Positions 9,120 through 20,078 of a stretch of 64,000 bases of DNA are shown here, one piece after another. The translations under genes and the position numbers were made by a program. Positions within the stretch are counted from its first letter, which is position 1. The number at the start of each line of letters is the position of its first letter. The notes under the pieces were generated by a model. That model did no database searches, had not been told where the DNA came from, and saw only the letters and a program-made list of their open reading frames with translations. The stretch is from Bacteroidales bacterium (GTDB lineage: Bacteria; Bacteroidota; Bacteroidia; Bacteroidales; UBA12077): contig JAEINU010000001.1 in the NCBI GenBank assembly GCA_016342685.1, positions 1,098,920 through 1,162,919 of the forward strand, in the 5' to 3' direction.

Positions 9120-9635
9120 TTATATAAGATTTTTTGCAACTGCTATTGCTGCATCGTAATCTGGTTCTTCAATTATTTCCTTAACATATTCAACATACTT
9201 TACAGTATTATCTTTATCAATAACAACAACACCACGAGCAATTAGTCTAAGTTCATCAATTAAGAAACCATATTTTGTTGCAAAATCTAGATTCTTATGA
9301 TCTGATAAGGTAACAATTTTATCAATTCCTTCAGCACCACAAAAACGATTTAACGCAAAAGGTAAATCATTTGATACCGCTAGGATTACAATATCTTCAC
9401 CAAGACTTGCGGCTTCTTTATTAAAAGTATGATTTTGTTTCGAGCAAACACCAGTATCTACAGATGGAAATAACGATAGAATTTTAACCTTACCATCATA
9501 ATCTGATAGCTTAACTTCTTCTAATGAATTATTTAATACCGAAAAGTCTATTGCTTTATCATTAACTTTTATTTCTTTTCCAATTAAAGTAACTGGATTG
9601 CCTTTGAATGTTACTTTTTGTTTATTTTTTTCCAT
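9120..9635 (-). CDS. tpx: Thiol peroxidase (atypical 2-Cys peroxiredoxin)
   Basis: The 171-residue protein contains the peroxidatic cysteine C64 in PSVDTGVCSKQ and the resolving cysteine C99 in NRFCGAEG, as in bacterial Tpx. It reduces hydrogen and alkyl hydroperoxides using thioredoxin. The N-terminus MEKNKQKVTFKGNPVTLIG is the standard Tpx opening. It lies 58 nt downstream of clpC on the same strand, with a terminator between them, so it probably has its own promoter in that short gap or depends on readthrough. Confidence 0.94.
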   Translation of the reverse strand: MEKNKQKVTFKGNPVTLIGKEIKVNDKAIDFSVLNNSLEEVKLSDYDGKVKILSLFPSVDTGVCSKQNHTFNKEAASLGEDIVILAVSNDLPFALNRFCGAEGIDKIVTLSDHKNLDFATKYGFLIDELRLIARGVVVIDKDNTVKYVEYVKEIIEEPDYDAAIAVAKNLI

Positions 9636-9652
9636 TTTATTTATATTATTAA

Positions 9653-9686
9653 AAAACCTTACTCTGAAACAACATGAGTAAGGTTT
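9653..9686 (-). terminator. clpC terminator
   Basis: AAAACCTTACTC and GAGTAAGGTTTT form a 12-bp stem with a 10-nt loop. The T run lies on the minus-strand transcript. Confidence 0.8.
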
Positions 9687-9693
9687 TGTTTAT

Positions 9694-12264
9694 CTATTCT
9701 GATTCTTTTTCTTTTAATTTTTCCTTTTCACCTGAGGGTAAGGCTGGTTTTCCTTTTTTTGTTGGTTTAATGATTATTTCATCTTTTTCCTTGTCATAAT
9801 CTACATTTAACAAATCACCTTGTTTTAATGTAGATTTAATTATTGCTTCAGCCATCGGATCTTCCAAATACTTTTGTATTGCTCTCTTTAATGGACGAGC
9901 ACCAAAATCAATATCAAAACCTTTTTCAGTAACATAATCTTTTGCCTTATCGCTGATCTTTATAGTATATCCTAAGGCTTCAACACGACCAAATAATCCT
10001 TTTAACTCAATATCAATGATTTGATGAATATCTTCTTTAGTTAAAGAGTTAAATATTACTATATCATCTAATCTATTAATAAATTCTGGAGCAAATGAGC
10101 GTTTCAAAGCACTTTGAATTACGCTTTTAGCATGACTACTTGATGATTCCTGTTTCGCTTTTGTTGTAAATCCTACTCCTTGACCAAAGTCTTTTAACTG
10201 ACGACTACCAATATTGGATGTCATAATAATAATTGTATTTCTAAAATCGACTCTACGTCCTAAACTATCTGTTAATTGACCTTCATCTAGAACTTGTAAT
10301 AACAAATGAAATACATCTGGATGTGCTTTTTCAATTTCATCCAATAATACAACTGAATATGGTTTACGTCTTACTTTTTCAGTTAACTGTCCACCTTCCT
10401 CATATCCAATATATCCTGGAGGCGCTCCAACGAGTCTTGAAACGGAGAATTTCTCCATATATTCACTCATATCCATACGAATAAGGTTGTCAACATTATC
10501 GAACAAATACAGAGCTAGAATCTTTGCTAATTGAGTTTTTCCAACACCTGTAGGTCCCAAGAAGACAAATGAACCAATTGGTTTATTCGGATCTTTTAAC
10601 CCAGCTCTATTTCTTTGAATCGATTTAACAATTTTTTCGATTGCAGGATCTTGACCTATTACATTTTTCTTGAGTTCATCGCCCATTTTCATTAATCGAG
10701 AGCCTTCGGCTTGGGCAATACGTTGTACAGGAACACCTGTCATCATTGCAACAACCTCAGCAACTTCTTCTTCTGAAACAGTTTCTCTGTTTTTAACGAG
10801 CTCTTTTTCCCAGTTTTCTTTTTCTTTATCGAGAGCATCCATAAATTTCTTTTCGCTATCTCTAAAATTAGCAGCAGACTCGAAATTTTGATTTTTAACA
10901 GCTGAAATTTTTTCAGCACGAACATCTTCTATTTGTTTTTCCAGTTCAATAATTTTAGCAGGAACAACAATATTTGATATATGAACTCTTGATCCCGATT
11001 CATCTAGAGCATCAATTGCCTTATCGGGTAAATGACGGTCGCTAATATAGCGCATGGTCAAATTAACACAAGCCTCCAGAGCATCTTCTGTATAATTTAC
11101 ATTATGATGATCTTCATATCTACTTTTAATATTCTTTAAGATTTCAACAGTTTCTTCAGGTGAGGTAGGCTCTACCATAATTTTCTGGAAACGTCTTTCT
11201 AATGCACCATCTTTTTCGATATGTTGTCGATACTCATTTAGTGTTGTTGCGCCAATACATTGAATTTCGCCTCTTGCCAAGGATGGTTTAAGCATATTTG
11301 CTGCATCTAAAGAACCTGTTGCTCCTCCAGCACCTACGATTGTATGAATTTCATCAATAAATAATATAATATTTGTTGATTTTGTTAATTCGTTAAGAAT
11401 AGCTTTCATTCTTTCTTCAAACTGACCGCGATATTTTGTTCCTGCAACAATAGAAGCTAAGTCGAGCGTAATAACACGCTTGTCGAATAAAACTCTTGAC
11501 ACTTTACGTTGAATAACACGAAGTGCTAAACCTTCAACAATTGCTGATTTACCAACACCAGGTTCACCAATAAGTACCGGATTGTTCTTTTTTCTTCGAC
11601 TTAATATTTGAGCTAATCTTTCTATTTCTTTTTCTCGTCCAACAATAGGGTCTAAAGCGTTGTCTTCAGCCGCTTTTGTTAAATCAATTCCAAAATTATC
11701 TAAAACAGGTGTTTCTGATTTAGACTTCTGTCCTTGTTTGAATGAACCACTACTGCTACCGCCAGTACCCTTATTAGATCCAAATGGCATTTCGTTTTCT
11801 TCATCTTCAAAATCAGCCTTGGCTTCAGGTTCATAACCTTCTATTTCGTTGCGAATACTTTGGTAGTCAATGCGTTTCTCTTCAAGTATTTGAGTTACAA
11901 CACTATTTTCATCTTTTAAAATAGCCAATAGAAGATGCCCAGTATTAATAGTTGAATTATTAAATGATTTTGCCTCTAAATAAACCAATTTCAAAGCACG
12001 TTCTGCGGTTTTAAATAAAGGAATATTTTCTGTATCTGTAATGCTCAGATTTTCTTCAGATCTAATTCTAAATTCGATTGATTTTTTAAGATTATTGAGA
12101 TCAACATTTAAATTCTCCAAAATATTTATGGCAATACCTTCGCCTTCTCGTAATATTCCTAATAGTAAGTGTTCAGTTCCAATATAAGCATTGCCAAGTC
12201 TAACAGCCTCTTCTTTACTATAACTAAGAACATCTTTTATTCGTTGTGAAAATTTTGCATCCAT
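9694..12264 (-). CDS. clpC: Clp protease ATP-binding subunit ClpC
   Basis: The 856-residue protein has two N-terminal Clp repeats, a first AAA+ module (Walker A GEPGVGKS near residue 233), a UVR-type middle segment ([17 protein letters not shown]) and a second AAA+ module (GPTGVGKT near 570), then a Clp D2-small domain. The UVR segment distinguishes ClpC from ClpA and ClpB. ClpC unfolds substrates for ClpP and takes part in protein quality control. The C-terminus is lysine-rich. It is transcribed away from gyrA, with a candidate -7 box at 12311-12318. Confidence 0.93.
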   Translation of the reverse strand: MDAKFSQRIKDVLSYSKEEAVRLGNAYIGTEHLLLGILREGEGIAINILENLNVDLNNLKKSIEFRIRSEENLSITDTENIPLFKTAERALKLVYLEAKSFNNSTINTGHLLLAILKDENSVVTQILEEKRIDYQSIRNEIEGYEPEAKADFEDEENEMPFGSNKGTGGSSSGSFKQGQKSKSETPVLDNFGIDLTKAAEDNALDPIVGREKEIERLAQILSRRKKNNPVLIGEPGVGKSAIVEGLALRVIQRKVSRVLFDKRVITLDLASIVAGTKYRGQFEERMKAILNELTKSTNIILFIDEIHTIVGAGGATGSLDAANMLKPSLARGEIQCIGATTLNEYRQHIEKDGALERRFQKIMVEPTSPEETVEILKNIKSRYEDHHNVNYTEDALEACVNLTMRYISDRHLPDKAIDALDESGSRVHISNIVVPAKIIELEKQIEDVRAEKISAVKNQNFESAANFRDSEKKFMDALDKEKENWEKELVKNRETVSEEEVAEVVAMMTGVPVQRIAQAEGSRLMKMGDELKKNVIGQDPAIEKIVKSIQRNRAGLKDPNKPIGSFVFLGPTGVGKTQLAKILALYLFDNVDNLIRMDMSEYMEKFSVSRLVGAPPGYIGYEEGGQLTEKVRRKPYSVVLLDEIEKAHPDVFHLLLQVLDEGQLTDSLGRRVDFRNTIIIMTSNIGSRQLKDFGQGVGFTTKAKQESSSSHAKSVIQSALKRSFAPEFINRLDDIVIFNSLTKEDIHQIIDIELKGLFGRVEALGYTIKISDKAKDYVTEKGFDIDFGARPLKRAIQKYLEDPMAEAIIKSTLKQGDLLNVDYDKEKDEIIIKPTKKGKPALPSGEKEKLKEKESE

Positions 12265-12310
12265 ATATTCTAAATCTTATTTAATAGAGCTTTTTACTCT
12301 TAATTATTTA

Positions 12311-12318
12311 CAAAAATA
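12311..12318 (-). promoter_or_regulatory. -7 element for clpC
   Basis: On the minus strand this reads TATTTTTG (TAnnTTTG), 47 nt before the clpC ATG. The 339-nt gap to gyrA is otherwise AT-rich with no reading frame I can support. Confidence 0.4.
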
Positions 12319-12547
12319 ATACATCAATCATTAAAAATAAAACAAATAAATATTTAAACGAAAATACAAGTTATAATAATTAAAAATGATTTGCTACAGA
12401 TTTTAAAACAAATTAGAAATCAAGATGTTCAGTGTCAAAAAAAAACTTATCTATCAATTGATAATAATATCTTACGTTATAAACATTTTTATGTTGAAAA
12501 ATCGTAATTATTACATGAAATTATTCGTTAAAAAAAGGGTATTTTAG

Positions 12548-12555
12548 TACCTTTG
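12548..12555 (+). promoter_or_regulatory. -7 element for gyrA
   Basis: TACCTTTG matches TAnnTTTG and lies 48 nt before the gyrA ATG. Confidence 0.45.
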
Positions 12556-12603
12556 TTTGAATTTTTTAAATAAGATTAAAAATAATATAAAATACCTTAA
12601 CAT

Positions 12604-15123
12604 ATGGCAGAAGGAGAAAGAATTGTAAAGATTAATATTGAAGAAGAAATGAAATCGGCCTACATTGATTATTCAATGTCGGTTATTGTTTCCAGAGCGC
12701 TTCCTGATGTAAGAGACGGGTTAAAGCCTGTTCATAGAAGAGTTTTATTTGGAATGTCTGAGTTAGGAATAACTTCAAACAAATCACATAAAAAATCGGC
12801 TAGAATTGTAGGGGAAGTTCTGGGTAAGTATCATCCGCATGGAGATTCATCGGTATATGAAGCTATGGTTCGTATGGCGCAACCGTGGTCACTTCGTTAT
12901 CCCTTAGTTGATGGTCAAGGTAACTTTGGTTCAGTTGATGGAGATAGTCCTGCAGCGATGCGTTATACAGAGGCAAGACTACAAAAAATTTCAGAAGAAA
13001 TCCTTAAAGATCTTGATAAAAACACCGTTGATTTTCAATTAAATTTTGATGATTCATTACAAGAACCAACGGTTTTACCTACTAGAATTCCTACTTTATT
13101 AGTTAATGGAGCTTCTGGTATTGCAGTTGGGATGGCTACAAATATGCCACCACACAATTTAACAGAAGTTATTAATGCAACAATTGCTTACATTGGTAAT
13201 AATGACATAGAAATACCCGAATTAATGGAGCATATTAAGGCACCAGATTTTCCTACTGGTGGAATAATATATGGTTATCAGGGATCTAAAGATGCATTTG
13301 AGACTGGAAAAGGACGGATAATGGTTCGATCGAAAGTCGAAATCGAAACTGAATCAAACGGTAGAGAGAGAATTATTGTTACGGAAATTCCTTATTTAGT
13401 TAATAAAGCGGAGTTAATTAGAAAAACAGCTGAGTTAGTTAATGATAAAAAGATTGAAGGAATTTCAAACTTGAATGATGAATCTGATAGAAATGGGATG
13501 CGTATTGTTTACGAAATTCGTAAAGATGCTATTGCCAATGTAGTTTTAAATAAACTATTTAAATACACTCAGCTTCAGACTTCTTTTAGTGTAAATAACA
13601 TTGCATTGGTTAAAGGAAGGCCTAAGGTTTTAAATGTTAAGCAATTAATTAAGTATTTTGTTGAACATAGACATGAAGTTGTAATTAGAAGAACTCAATA
13701 TGAGTTAGATCAAGCCGAGAAGAAAGCACATATTCTTGAAGGATTGTTAATTGCTTTAGATCATCTTGATGAAGTTATTGCGTTAATACGCGCTTCTAAA
13801 ACTCCAGAAGAAGCTAAGGAAGGTTTAATGGCCAAATTTGAATTGTCAGAACTTCAGGCTAAAGCAATACTTGAAATGAGATTGCAGAAACTTACTGGTT
13901 TAGAAAGAGATAAAATAAAAGCGGAGTATACTGAATTAATGAAACTTATTGAGCATTTAAGAACAATTTTAGAAGATGAAACTCTTAGAATGCAAATAAT
14001 TAAGGATGAATTACTTGAAGTTAAAGAAATATATGGTGATGAAAGAAGAACTGAAATAGTTCCTGACGAAGGAGAATTTAATCCTGAAGATTTCTATGCC
14101 GACGAAGATATGGTAGTAACCATGTCGCATTTAGGTTACATTAAAAGAACACCTGTAACAGAATTTAGAACACAACATAGAGGTGGAATTGGGGCTAAGG
14201 GAAGTACAACTAGAGGCGAAGATTTTCTTGAACATATGTTTATTGCTTCTATGCATAATACGATGTTATTTTTTACTGAAAAAGGGAAATGTTTTTGGTT
14301 AAAAGTGTATCAAATTCCTGAAGGAACTAAGAACTCGAAAGGAAGAGCTATTCAAAATGTTATAAATATTGAACCAGAAGATAAAGTTAAAGCGTTTATT
14401 AATGTACAAAACTTGACAGATCAAGAATATATTGAAAACAACTTTATCGTAATGTGTACCAAAAAGGGAATTATTAAGAAAACAGCATTAGAAGCTTATT
14501 CACGCCCTAGACAAAATGGAGTAAATGCCATTACTATTAAAGATGGAGATCATTTGCTTGAAGCTAAACTTACAGATGGTAAGAGTGATATACTAATTGC
14601 AACTCGTGAAGGAAAAGCTATTCGATTTAACGAACAAAAGGTACGTTCAATTGGTAGAACCGGAGCAGGAGTAAGAGGTATTTCTTTAAGTAAGAAAGGC
14701 GATGAAGTTATTGGAATGGTTTGGGTTGAAGAATCTGATAATGAAATTTTAGTAGTTTCTGAAAAAGGATTTGGAAAACGATCAAGCATTGAGGCATATA
14801 GAATTACTAATAGAGGTGGGAAAGGTGTAAAATCTCTTAACATTACTGAGAAAACTGGAAAGATGATTGCGATCAAAGGTGTAAATGACGAATTAGATCT
14901 TATGATAATTAATCGCTCGGGTATTACAATTCGATTAGCGGTATCTGATTTAAGAGTTACTGGACGTGCCACTCAAGGGGTGAAATTGATTAACCTTAGA
15001 AAGGATGATTCCATTGCTGCTGTTACTCAGGTGGCAAAAGAAGAGGAAGAAATTGTGGTTGATTCGGAAATAGAAAACATCAACATTGAAGATAATACAG
15101 ATTCAGAAGATGTTAAAGAATAG
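12604..15123 (+). CDS. gyrA: DNA gyrase subunit A
   Basis: The 839-residue protein has the breakage-reunion domain with catalytic Y121 (AMRYTEARL) and a C-terminal beta-pinwheel with a GyrA-box-like [10 protein letters not shown], favouring GyrA over ParC. The quinolone-resistance region reads [10 protein letters not shown]; positions equivalent to E. coli S83 and D87 are S82 and E86, so no classic resistance change is visible. The subunit cuts and reseals DNA while introducing negative supercoils together with GyrB, which is not in the window. The tail after about residue 810 is acidic. Confidence 0.96.
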   Translation: MAEGERIVKINIEEEMKSAYIDYSMSVIVSRALPDVRDGLKPVHRRVLFGMSELGITSNKSHKKSARIVGEVLGKYHPHGDSSVYEAMVRMAQPWSLRYPLVDGQGNFGSVDGDSPAAMRYTEARLQKISEEILKDLDKNTVDFQLNFDDSLQEPTVLPTRIPTLLVNGASGIAVGMATNMPPHNLTEVINATIAYIGNNDIEIPELMEHIKAPDFPTGGIIYGYQGSKDAFETGKGRIMVRSKVEIETESNGRERIIVTEIPYLVNKAELIRKTAELVNDKKIEGISNLNDESDRNGMRIVYEIRKDAIANVVLNKLFKYTQLQTSFSVNNIALVKGRPKVLNVKQLIKYFVEHRHEVVIRRTQYELDQAEKKAHILEGLLIALDHLDEVIALIRASKTPEEAKEGLMAKFELSELQAKAILEMRLQKLTGLERDKIKAEYTELMKLIEHLRTILEDETLRMQIIKDELLEVKEIYGDERRTEIVPDEGEFNPEDFYADEDMVVTMSHLGYIKRTPVTEFRTQHRGGIGAKGSTTRGEDFLEHMFIASMHNTMLFFTEKGKCFWLKVYQIPEGTKNSKGRAIQNVINIEPEDKVKAFINVQNLTDQEYIENNFIVMCTKKGIIKKTALEAYSRPRQNGVNAITIKDGDHLLEAKLTDGKSDILIATREGKAIRFNEQKVRSIGRTGAGVRGISLSKKGDEVIGMVWVEESDNEILVVSEKGFGKRSSIEAYRITNRGGKGVKSLNITEKTGKMIAIKGVNDELDLMIINRSGITIRLAVSDLRVTGRATQGVKLINLRKDDSIAAVTQVAKEEEEIVVDSEIENINIEDNTDSEDVKE

Positions 15124-15211
15124 GTTTAATTTTCGGTATAATATTTGTCTTATTCTAAATATATTTTATTTTTGGAAAAATTTAATTAATAAACCTAAAT
15201 AGCAAAACATT

Positions 15212-16369
15212 ATGAAAATGAAAAAGTTAGTTCTAACAATACTAAGCGCATTAGCTCTTCTAATAATGGTTGGGAATGTTCAAGCGCAGAAAAAACTTGT
15301 TAATAAAGCTGCACTTTGGGCAAATGAAGGTGAAAAGCTAGATACAGCCTTAGGTTCAATTTTTGTTGCGGAAAAAGGAGAGAAAACAAAAGATTGGTAT
15401 AAAACTTACTTTGTAAAAGGACAGGTATATCAGGCTATAGCGGAAACGGAAAATGAAGAATTCAAAAAAATTACTACTGATCCATTGATTAAAGCTTTTG
15501 ATAACTATGCTAAAGCTTATAGTATGGAGAAGAGTAGCTCAATTCATGCAACGCTAGATATGACATTTATTAAAATGTCAAATAATTTGGCAAACAAAGC
15601 TTATGAAGCTTCTCAAGTGGATGATTATGCAACTGCATTTAATTATTATGAAACTACGCTTGAGTTAATGAAGCAAGAAGTATTTAAAGGTGAAATAGAT
15701 ACTGCAATAGTTTATTATTGTGCTCTTACTGCTCAAAAATCTTCTAACTGGGAAAAAGCAATTCAATATTACGACCAAGTTATTGAAATGGGATATGGAG
15801 GAGGAGATTCATATACATTTTTAGCGGAAACATATAAACAAAAGGGTGATACAATAAATTTTGTAAATACACTTAGAGCTGGTTTTGAGAAATATCCTGA
15901 GAACGAGAGTATATTGGGTACATTAATCAATTATTACCTGCTAGAAACAGATAATTCAGAGGATGTATTTATATACGTTGATAAAGCGATTGAAAAAGAT
16001 CCAGGAAATGCGCAATTGTATTTTGGGAAAGGAATTCTTTATGATAAACTTGGAAATGTTGAGATGTCAGCTGAGCAATATAAAAAGTGTATTGAATTAG
16101 ATCCTAATTTTATTGATGCTTATTTTAATGTTGGTGTGTTATATTTTAATCAAGGAATAGCATTAACAGATGTTGCTAACGAAATAAAAGATAATACAAA
16201 GTATCAAGAAGCTAAAAAAGTTGCAGACGAAAGATTTGCAAAGGCATTACCATATATGGAAAAAGCTTTTGAGTTGAACCCAGGCGAGCCAGGTTTATCA
16301 GAAACTTTACAAATAATCTATTATAGATTAAGTATGATGGAAAAATACAATGAGTTAAAAAATATGTAA
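15212..16369 (+). CDS. Exported TPR-repeat protein
   Basis: This 385-residue protein begins with a signal peptide (MKMKKLVLTILSALALLIM, cleavage likely after VQAQ). The rest is tetratricopeptide-like helical pairs, clearest at AQLYFGKGILYDKLGNVEM and FIDAYFNVGVLYFNQG. TPR proteins act as scaffolds for protein complexes, here presumably in the periplasm. It lies 88 nt after gyrA and ends at its own terminator, so a functional link to gyrase is unlikely. No specific function can be assigned. Confidence 0.82.
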   Translation: MKMKKLVLTILSALALLIMVGNVQAQKKLVNKAALWANEGEKLDTALGSIFVAEKGEKTKDWYKTYFVKGQVYQAIAETENEEFKKITTDPLIKAFDNYAKAYSMEKSSSIHATLDMTFIKMSNNLANKAYEASQVDDYATAFNYYETTLELMKQEVFKGEIDTAIVYYCALTAQKSSNWEKAIQYYDQVIEMGYGGGDSYTFLAETYKQKGDTINFVNTLRAGFEKYPENESILGTLINYYLLETDNSEDVFIYVDKAIEKDPGNAQLYFGKGILYDKLGNVEMSAEQYKKCIELDPNFIDAYFNVGVLYFNQGIALTDVANEIKDNTKYQEAKKVADERFAKALPYMEKAFELNPGEPGLSETLQIIYYRLSMMEKYNELKNM

Positions 16370-16378
16370 TTCAGATAG

Positions 16379-16405
16379 AGGAGAATCAAAATCGGTTCTC
16401 CTTTA
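16379..16405 (+). terminator. Terminator after the TPR gene
   Basis: AGGAGAA pairs with TTCTCCT around a 10-nt loop, followed by TTATTT. Confidence 0.6.
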
Positions 16406-16927
16406 TTTAAAATAGCCTATTAAACATAATATAAATTATAGGACAAACTTCTCAAAATTGTTTATAGGCGGTATTTAATATAATTTTAGTTCTCGGACAG
16501 TCATGCTGAGCTTGTCGAAGTATCTGTTCGTTATCGTTGCCTTCCCACAAATTTGCTCAAACAGTTACTAACTATTCTATTCGTTCTATGTTAAAACAAT
16601 CTGAGGCTTGCACACAGCACTAAATGTGTCAACTATAATTAGCTTTGTTCAGTTCTATATTATGTCTGTCCGATAGTTATCGGAATGTTTCGCCTTTCAG
16701 GTTAATAGAAATGCGCTTTGAATTTAGTTATTTGGATATTTGTACAGAATTAGTTCTAATATGCAATTCTAAGGGACTTATTCATACTATTAATTAACTT
16801 CCTAAGCTTAGTCCTATAATTAGTCATTATTTTAAATAGCCTAAAGTTATTAAGAATTTAGGAAGAATTTCTTATAACATCTTTGCATTTTTTTGGCTAA
16901 GACAAGTGCTTTGCAGATCTCAGGAAG
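16406..16927. other. Gene-free junction at left edge of the accessory block
   Basis: About 520 bases without a supported gene. It contains the left flanking repeat (16438-16530), a small dyad CCGATAGTTATCGG (16670-16683), and most of the palindrome that ends the glycosyltransferase pseudogene (16797-16930). The rest has no frame or motif I recognise. Confidence 0.7.
16438..16530 (+). repeat. Left copy of ~93-bp direct repeat flanking the accessory block
   Basis: It begins ataggacaaacttctc and ends with the dispersed motif catgctgagcttgtcgaag. A copy in the same orientation, roughly 85% identical by eye, occurs at 25154-25247. Between the two copies lie only the minus-strand accessory genes. 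Confidence 0.75.
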
Positions 16928-16930
16928 TTA
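16797..16930 (-). repeat. 134-bp imperfect palindrome at the glycosyltransferase stop codon
   Basis: TAACTTCCT (16797-16805) and AGGAAGTTA (16922-16930) are perfect inverted ends. An inner hairpin CCTAAA/TTTAGG lies near the middle. The right arm includes the stop codon of the pseudogene (16928-16930). It is longer and more AT-rich than the intrinsic terminators elsewhere in the window. Confidence 0.55.
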
Positions 16931-18130
16931 TTCAACTATTGTCTTATATAATTCATCATTAAAATCTTCTTTTTTCATTTGATTACCAATTTTTATACTT
17001 TTCTCTTTGTAATTTTTATTTTTAAGTAATTCCAAAACTTTTGGCTCAAGATTTTTATTGCTTACTCTACTTATTTTAACTCCTTTTGGTCCAACTCCCA
17101 TATCAAAAATAATTTTATCCCAAACAAACTGGTCCATAAAATGCGGGATTATCATTGTTGCACAAGCATATTTTATTGCTAAATGAAAAACCCAATCATA
17201 AGGGATTTGCGACACAAAATAAATCAATTCTGAATTGAATTCATCGGGTTTAATTAAACCACCAGATGCTGTATTTATGATAGCAGGTATTTTATTTCGT
17301 TCAAGAATTTACAGAATTATTTTAGTTTTTTGTTTAGGTTCAGAATTAGTCATTGAGCCGAAAGTGATAAACAATATTTTTTCATGTTTTTCTATGAATT
17401 CCGTTAGTTTTTTTTCGGGTTTCCAATCTGTTTTTCTCTTTAATTCTTGATGTCCTAAAATTTTAATATTATTTCCCCAGTAGCCTGGTCTCGGGAATAA
17501 ACATGGCGAAATTGTATAAATAAATTTTCTACTGTGAATTAAGTTTTTTAGTTGGTTCCGTGTAATTTTATCTTTGATTTGCAGCCATTTTTTTGCTACC
17601 AAAGTTGATGTAACTACTCCAAAGTCATAAAATTTAAATGTCAATTTATTAAAATATTCTCCATAATTTTTACCAACAAAAAATGAATGTCCTGTTATAT
17701 AATGAAAATATGCGAAAGGGCATACAAAAATTGTTTTTCCTCTGTTTTCATATTCCCATAATAATGGATAAACAATTTTTGAATGATAAACTATTCTATC
17801 TGGTCTTTCTTGTTTAATAAGTTCGTATAACTTAAATTCTTTTTCTTGCGGGACTTTTTGACTTTGTGCAAGTTTCATAAGTTTGATAGAAGCAATGAAT
17901 TTCTTAATTCTAGACCCTCCTATAGATGTTCTACCGGCATCACTATCTAATAAATCATCATTTTTTTTTCCCAAAGAAGCAAATTCTATGTCACAATTTT
18001 TTGTCAGTTCTCTAAATTGTTCTGAAAATGCACAAATAACCTGATGTCCTTTTTCTTTTAGAATTTTTCCTATTGCTAAAAAAGGTTCAATATCCCCTTG
18101 TGTTCCTATTGATGTTAAAATTATTTTCAT
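16928..18130 (-). pseudogene. Decayed MGT-type glycosyltransferase
   Basis: The N-terminal part from 18130 begins MKIILTSIGTQGDIEPFLAIG, the nucleotide-sugar glycosyltransferase (GT1/UGT-like) opening, and continues to ITFGSMTNSEPK. A TAA at 17309-17311 then interrupts the frame, but the same frame continues with family-like sequence (NTASGGLIKP, SQIPYDWVF) to the stop at 16928. Between WVF and HLAIKYAC the donor-sugar-binding segment (HHGGSGT type) that normally sits there is missing, an in-frame deletion of about 15 residues. With a nonsense codon and no donor motif it is very unlikely to be active. It probably once glycosylated a lipid or small molecule. Confidence 0.85.
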
Positions 18131-18316
18131 TAGCTGCTTTTTAAATGGCTACAACTAGTCCTTATAAATTACAAAGTACATAATACATTGATTAAAAGCA
18201 ATAAATGTGTTTCAAAATGCAGCCTTAAAAGGTAAACAAAATATTTTTGTATCCAGTAATTAATGTATTGTAAATAAAAGAGAAAGTCTTTTAATATAGA
18301 GTTGTAATTATCACTC

Positions 18317-18363
18317 CACAACCATTTTACTTCATTTTTTTACGTAAAATGGGTGTTTCGTTT
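18317..18363. repeat. Dispersed palindromic repeat, copy 1
   Basis: ACCATTTTAC (18321-18330) pairs with GTAAAATGGGT (18344-18354), one bulge. The whole segment, including the ending gtgtttcgttt, is matched by a diverged copy at 25060-25104. It lies 44 nt beyond the acyltransferase stop codon. Confidence 0.6.
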
Positions 18364-18406
18364 GGATAGTGTCAAGGAGCTAAGTTATGAGACAAATACT
18401 GCTAAA

Positions 18407-19033
18407 TTACTTTTGCAGATGATTATCAGATGTAGTTGATTTTTTTGTTTTAAGGTAAAATCGTTCGTCTAATGAGAATTTTTGTGGGAACTTTGGATTA
18501 ATATCTTTATAAAACTCCATAATTTCCAACATGTCTTTATTTATATCTCCAGTTGGATAAATCACTTTTCCAATGCCACTTATCTTTTTTTTATAATCTA
18601 AATAACCTAAGATTATAGGTACTTTTGCCTTTAAAGCAATATAATAAAAACCGGTTTTCCAATTTGACTGAAGAGATCGGGTTCCTTCTGCTTGAACCAT
18701 AACAGCTAATTTATCATGATTGTCAAATTGATAGGCTATAGCATCAACAAGACTTACAGGATTTTTATCTTTATTTTTTGGAGATCTATCTACTTCTAAG
18801 CCTCCCATAATTCTGAAAAACCAGCCATAAGGAGGCTGCATCCATTGTTTTTTTATTGTGTATCTCAAGTTAACGCCTAAGGCTGCGAAAGAGTAAATTG
18901 CTAAAGGATAATCCCAATTAGATGTATGGGGAGCAGCGATTACTACACATTTATCAAAAAGTTCTTTTGGAACTTCTTTGTCGATTTTCCACCCTAAAAT
19001 TTTTATAATAATTCGTCCTATAATTTTTTTCAT
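18407..19033 (-). CDS. 1-acylglycerol-3-phosphate acyltransferase-like protein (PlsC family)
   Basis: The 208-residue protein has the PlsC acyltransferase box HTSNWD (H36, D41; HX4D) and the substrate box EGTRS (from E115). The family moves acyl groups onto lysophospholipids or related lipids at the inner membrane. It is shorter than typical PlsC and may be a specialised or accessory acyltransferase rather than the essential enzyme. It stands alone on the minus strand in the accessory block, with a palindrome downstream and no obvious operon partner. Confidence 0.85.
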   Translation of the reverse strand: MKKIIGRIIIKILGWKIDKEVPKELFDKCVVIAAPHTSNWDYPLAIYSFAALGVNLRYTIKKQWMQPPYGWFFRIMGGLEVDRSPKNKDKNPVSLVDAIAYQFDNHDKLAVMVQAEGTRSLQSNWKTGFYYIALKAKVPIILGYLDYKKKISGIGKVIYPTGDINKDMLEIMEFYKDINPKFPQKFSLDERFYLKTKKSTTSDNHLQK

Positions 19034-19136
19034 AATATTTTAGAGTTGATTATTGTTTTCAAATTTACACCTTTCAGCTAAGCAATAGTAAATATTTTCA
19101 CCTTGTTACTGTCCACTTTGAACAATTTTTCTAAGA

Positions 19137-19212
19137 TAAATTTTAGTCATTAAACCACAAAAAAACTGCATGTGATATGAATTTGTGTTAGGCCTTGGAA
19201 AATTAAAATTTA
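19137..19212 (-). repeat. 76-bp imperfect palindrome at the CPBP gene stop codon, attC-like
   Basis: Outer arms TAAATTTTA (19137-19145) and TAAAATTTA (19204-19212) are perfect complements, and the right arm contains the stop codon. Inner arms AACCACAAA and TTTGTGTT also pair with a one-base bulge. GTTAGGC at 19187-19193 fits the integron core GTTRRRY; its partner ATTAAAC (19149-19155) matches RYYYAAC at 6 of 7 positions. It may instead be a transcription terminator. Confidence 0.45.
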
Positions 19213-19953
19213 CCGACTTGTCAATTTGTTTTTTTTATCCCAAAAGAATAATATTATTACCCATAGAGCTAAAGAAATTCCAAGAATGAACAGTTTAAAC
19301 GAACCTTCTATTCCACCTGTCATTTCACCATTGAACATCATAATGTTAATAATCATATGGAAGCATGTTGCTGCAAATATTGATTTTGTTGAATCAATTA
19401 CTTTTCCAAGACCCCAACTTCCAATAATCATCCAACCAAGAAACTGAATGTTATCTATAAAACTTTGATTTGATATAAATGAGAGATGCCATAAATACCA
19501 TAAAACACCAATTATTAGAACTCTTTTCCATTCTTTAATAGATTGCAATTCATCTTGTAAATAAGCTCTCCATCCAATCTCCTCGCATAAGCAATAAATA
19601 AAAGTTCCGATACCACCAATAAATCCGTAATAATGTACATTCACATGATTAACGTTCTCTACACCAAACGCACAAAGAAGAATAATTGGTATTGTAAGCA
19701 TAATCAAGCTCAATTTGCGAGATGTTCCAAACAAACTATAATGTAACACCCTCTCTCTTTTCAACAAATGAATTGAAATAAGACCTCCCACTAATAGTCC
19801 AATGGCACCAAGAGGGGAAGTTAATAGCAATTTTAAAAGAGAAAATGGCTCTTGTATTTCATTTAATTGGAGTAAATTAAATCGAAAAACATTGGACAAT
19901 GTAATACCGATTGTATAGAAGATTAAAATTCGAATTATTGCTTTTTTTGTCAT
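19210..19953 (-). CDS. CPBP family intramembrane glutamic-type endopeptidase
   Basis: The 247-residue multi-pass membrane protein contains the three CPBP motifs: EEIGWR (E124, E125, R129), a histidine in WYLWHLSF (H156) and a third in FHMIIN (H199). Relatives include Rce1-type proteases and bacteriocin self-immunity proteins. No bacteriocin gene is visible nearby, so its role is undefined. It is monocistronic within the accessory block, and its stop codon lies in the right arm of a palindrome. Confidence 0.9.
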   Translation of the reverse strand: MTKKAIIRILIFYTIGITLSNVFRFNLLQLNEIQEPFSLLKLLLTSPLGAIGLLVGGLISIHLLKRERVLHYSLFGTSRKLSLIMLTIPIILLCAFGVENVNHVNVHYYGFIGGIGTFIYCLCEEIGWRAYLQDELQSIKEWKRVLIIGVLWYLWHLSFISNQSFIDNIQFLGWMIIGSWGLGKVIDSTKSIFAATCFHMIINIMMFNGEMTGGIEGSFKLFILGISLALWVIILFFWDKKNKLTSR

Positions 19954-20000
19954 ATTAATAAATAAAATTGTTCATAGAATGAAGGCTTTTTCTAATTATT

Positions 20001-20078
20001 GCCAACGTTCGAAGTAAAAATACGAAACTTTGGTATGAGCGTACGCTAGTGGGGTTTTTATTTTTACTTTTTGTTAGC
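20001..20078 (-). repeat. 78-bp imperfect palindrome at the methyltransferase stop codon, attC-like
   Basis: GCCAAC (20001-20006) opposes GTTAGC (20073-20078), and the inner arms AAGTAAAAATA (20012-20022) and TATTTTTACTT (20059-20069) are perfect complements. The central loop carries AGCGTACGCT, itself a palindrome. The methyltransferase stop codon is at 20074-20076, inside the right arm. Size and nested-arm layout resemble an integron attC site, but the outer boxes only partly fit the consensus. Confidence 0.5.

Noticed and set aside
12839-12861. Quinolone-resistance changes in gyrA
   Set aside because: The region reads [10 protein letters not shown] with serine and an acidic residue at the key positions, i.e. 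sensitive-like.
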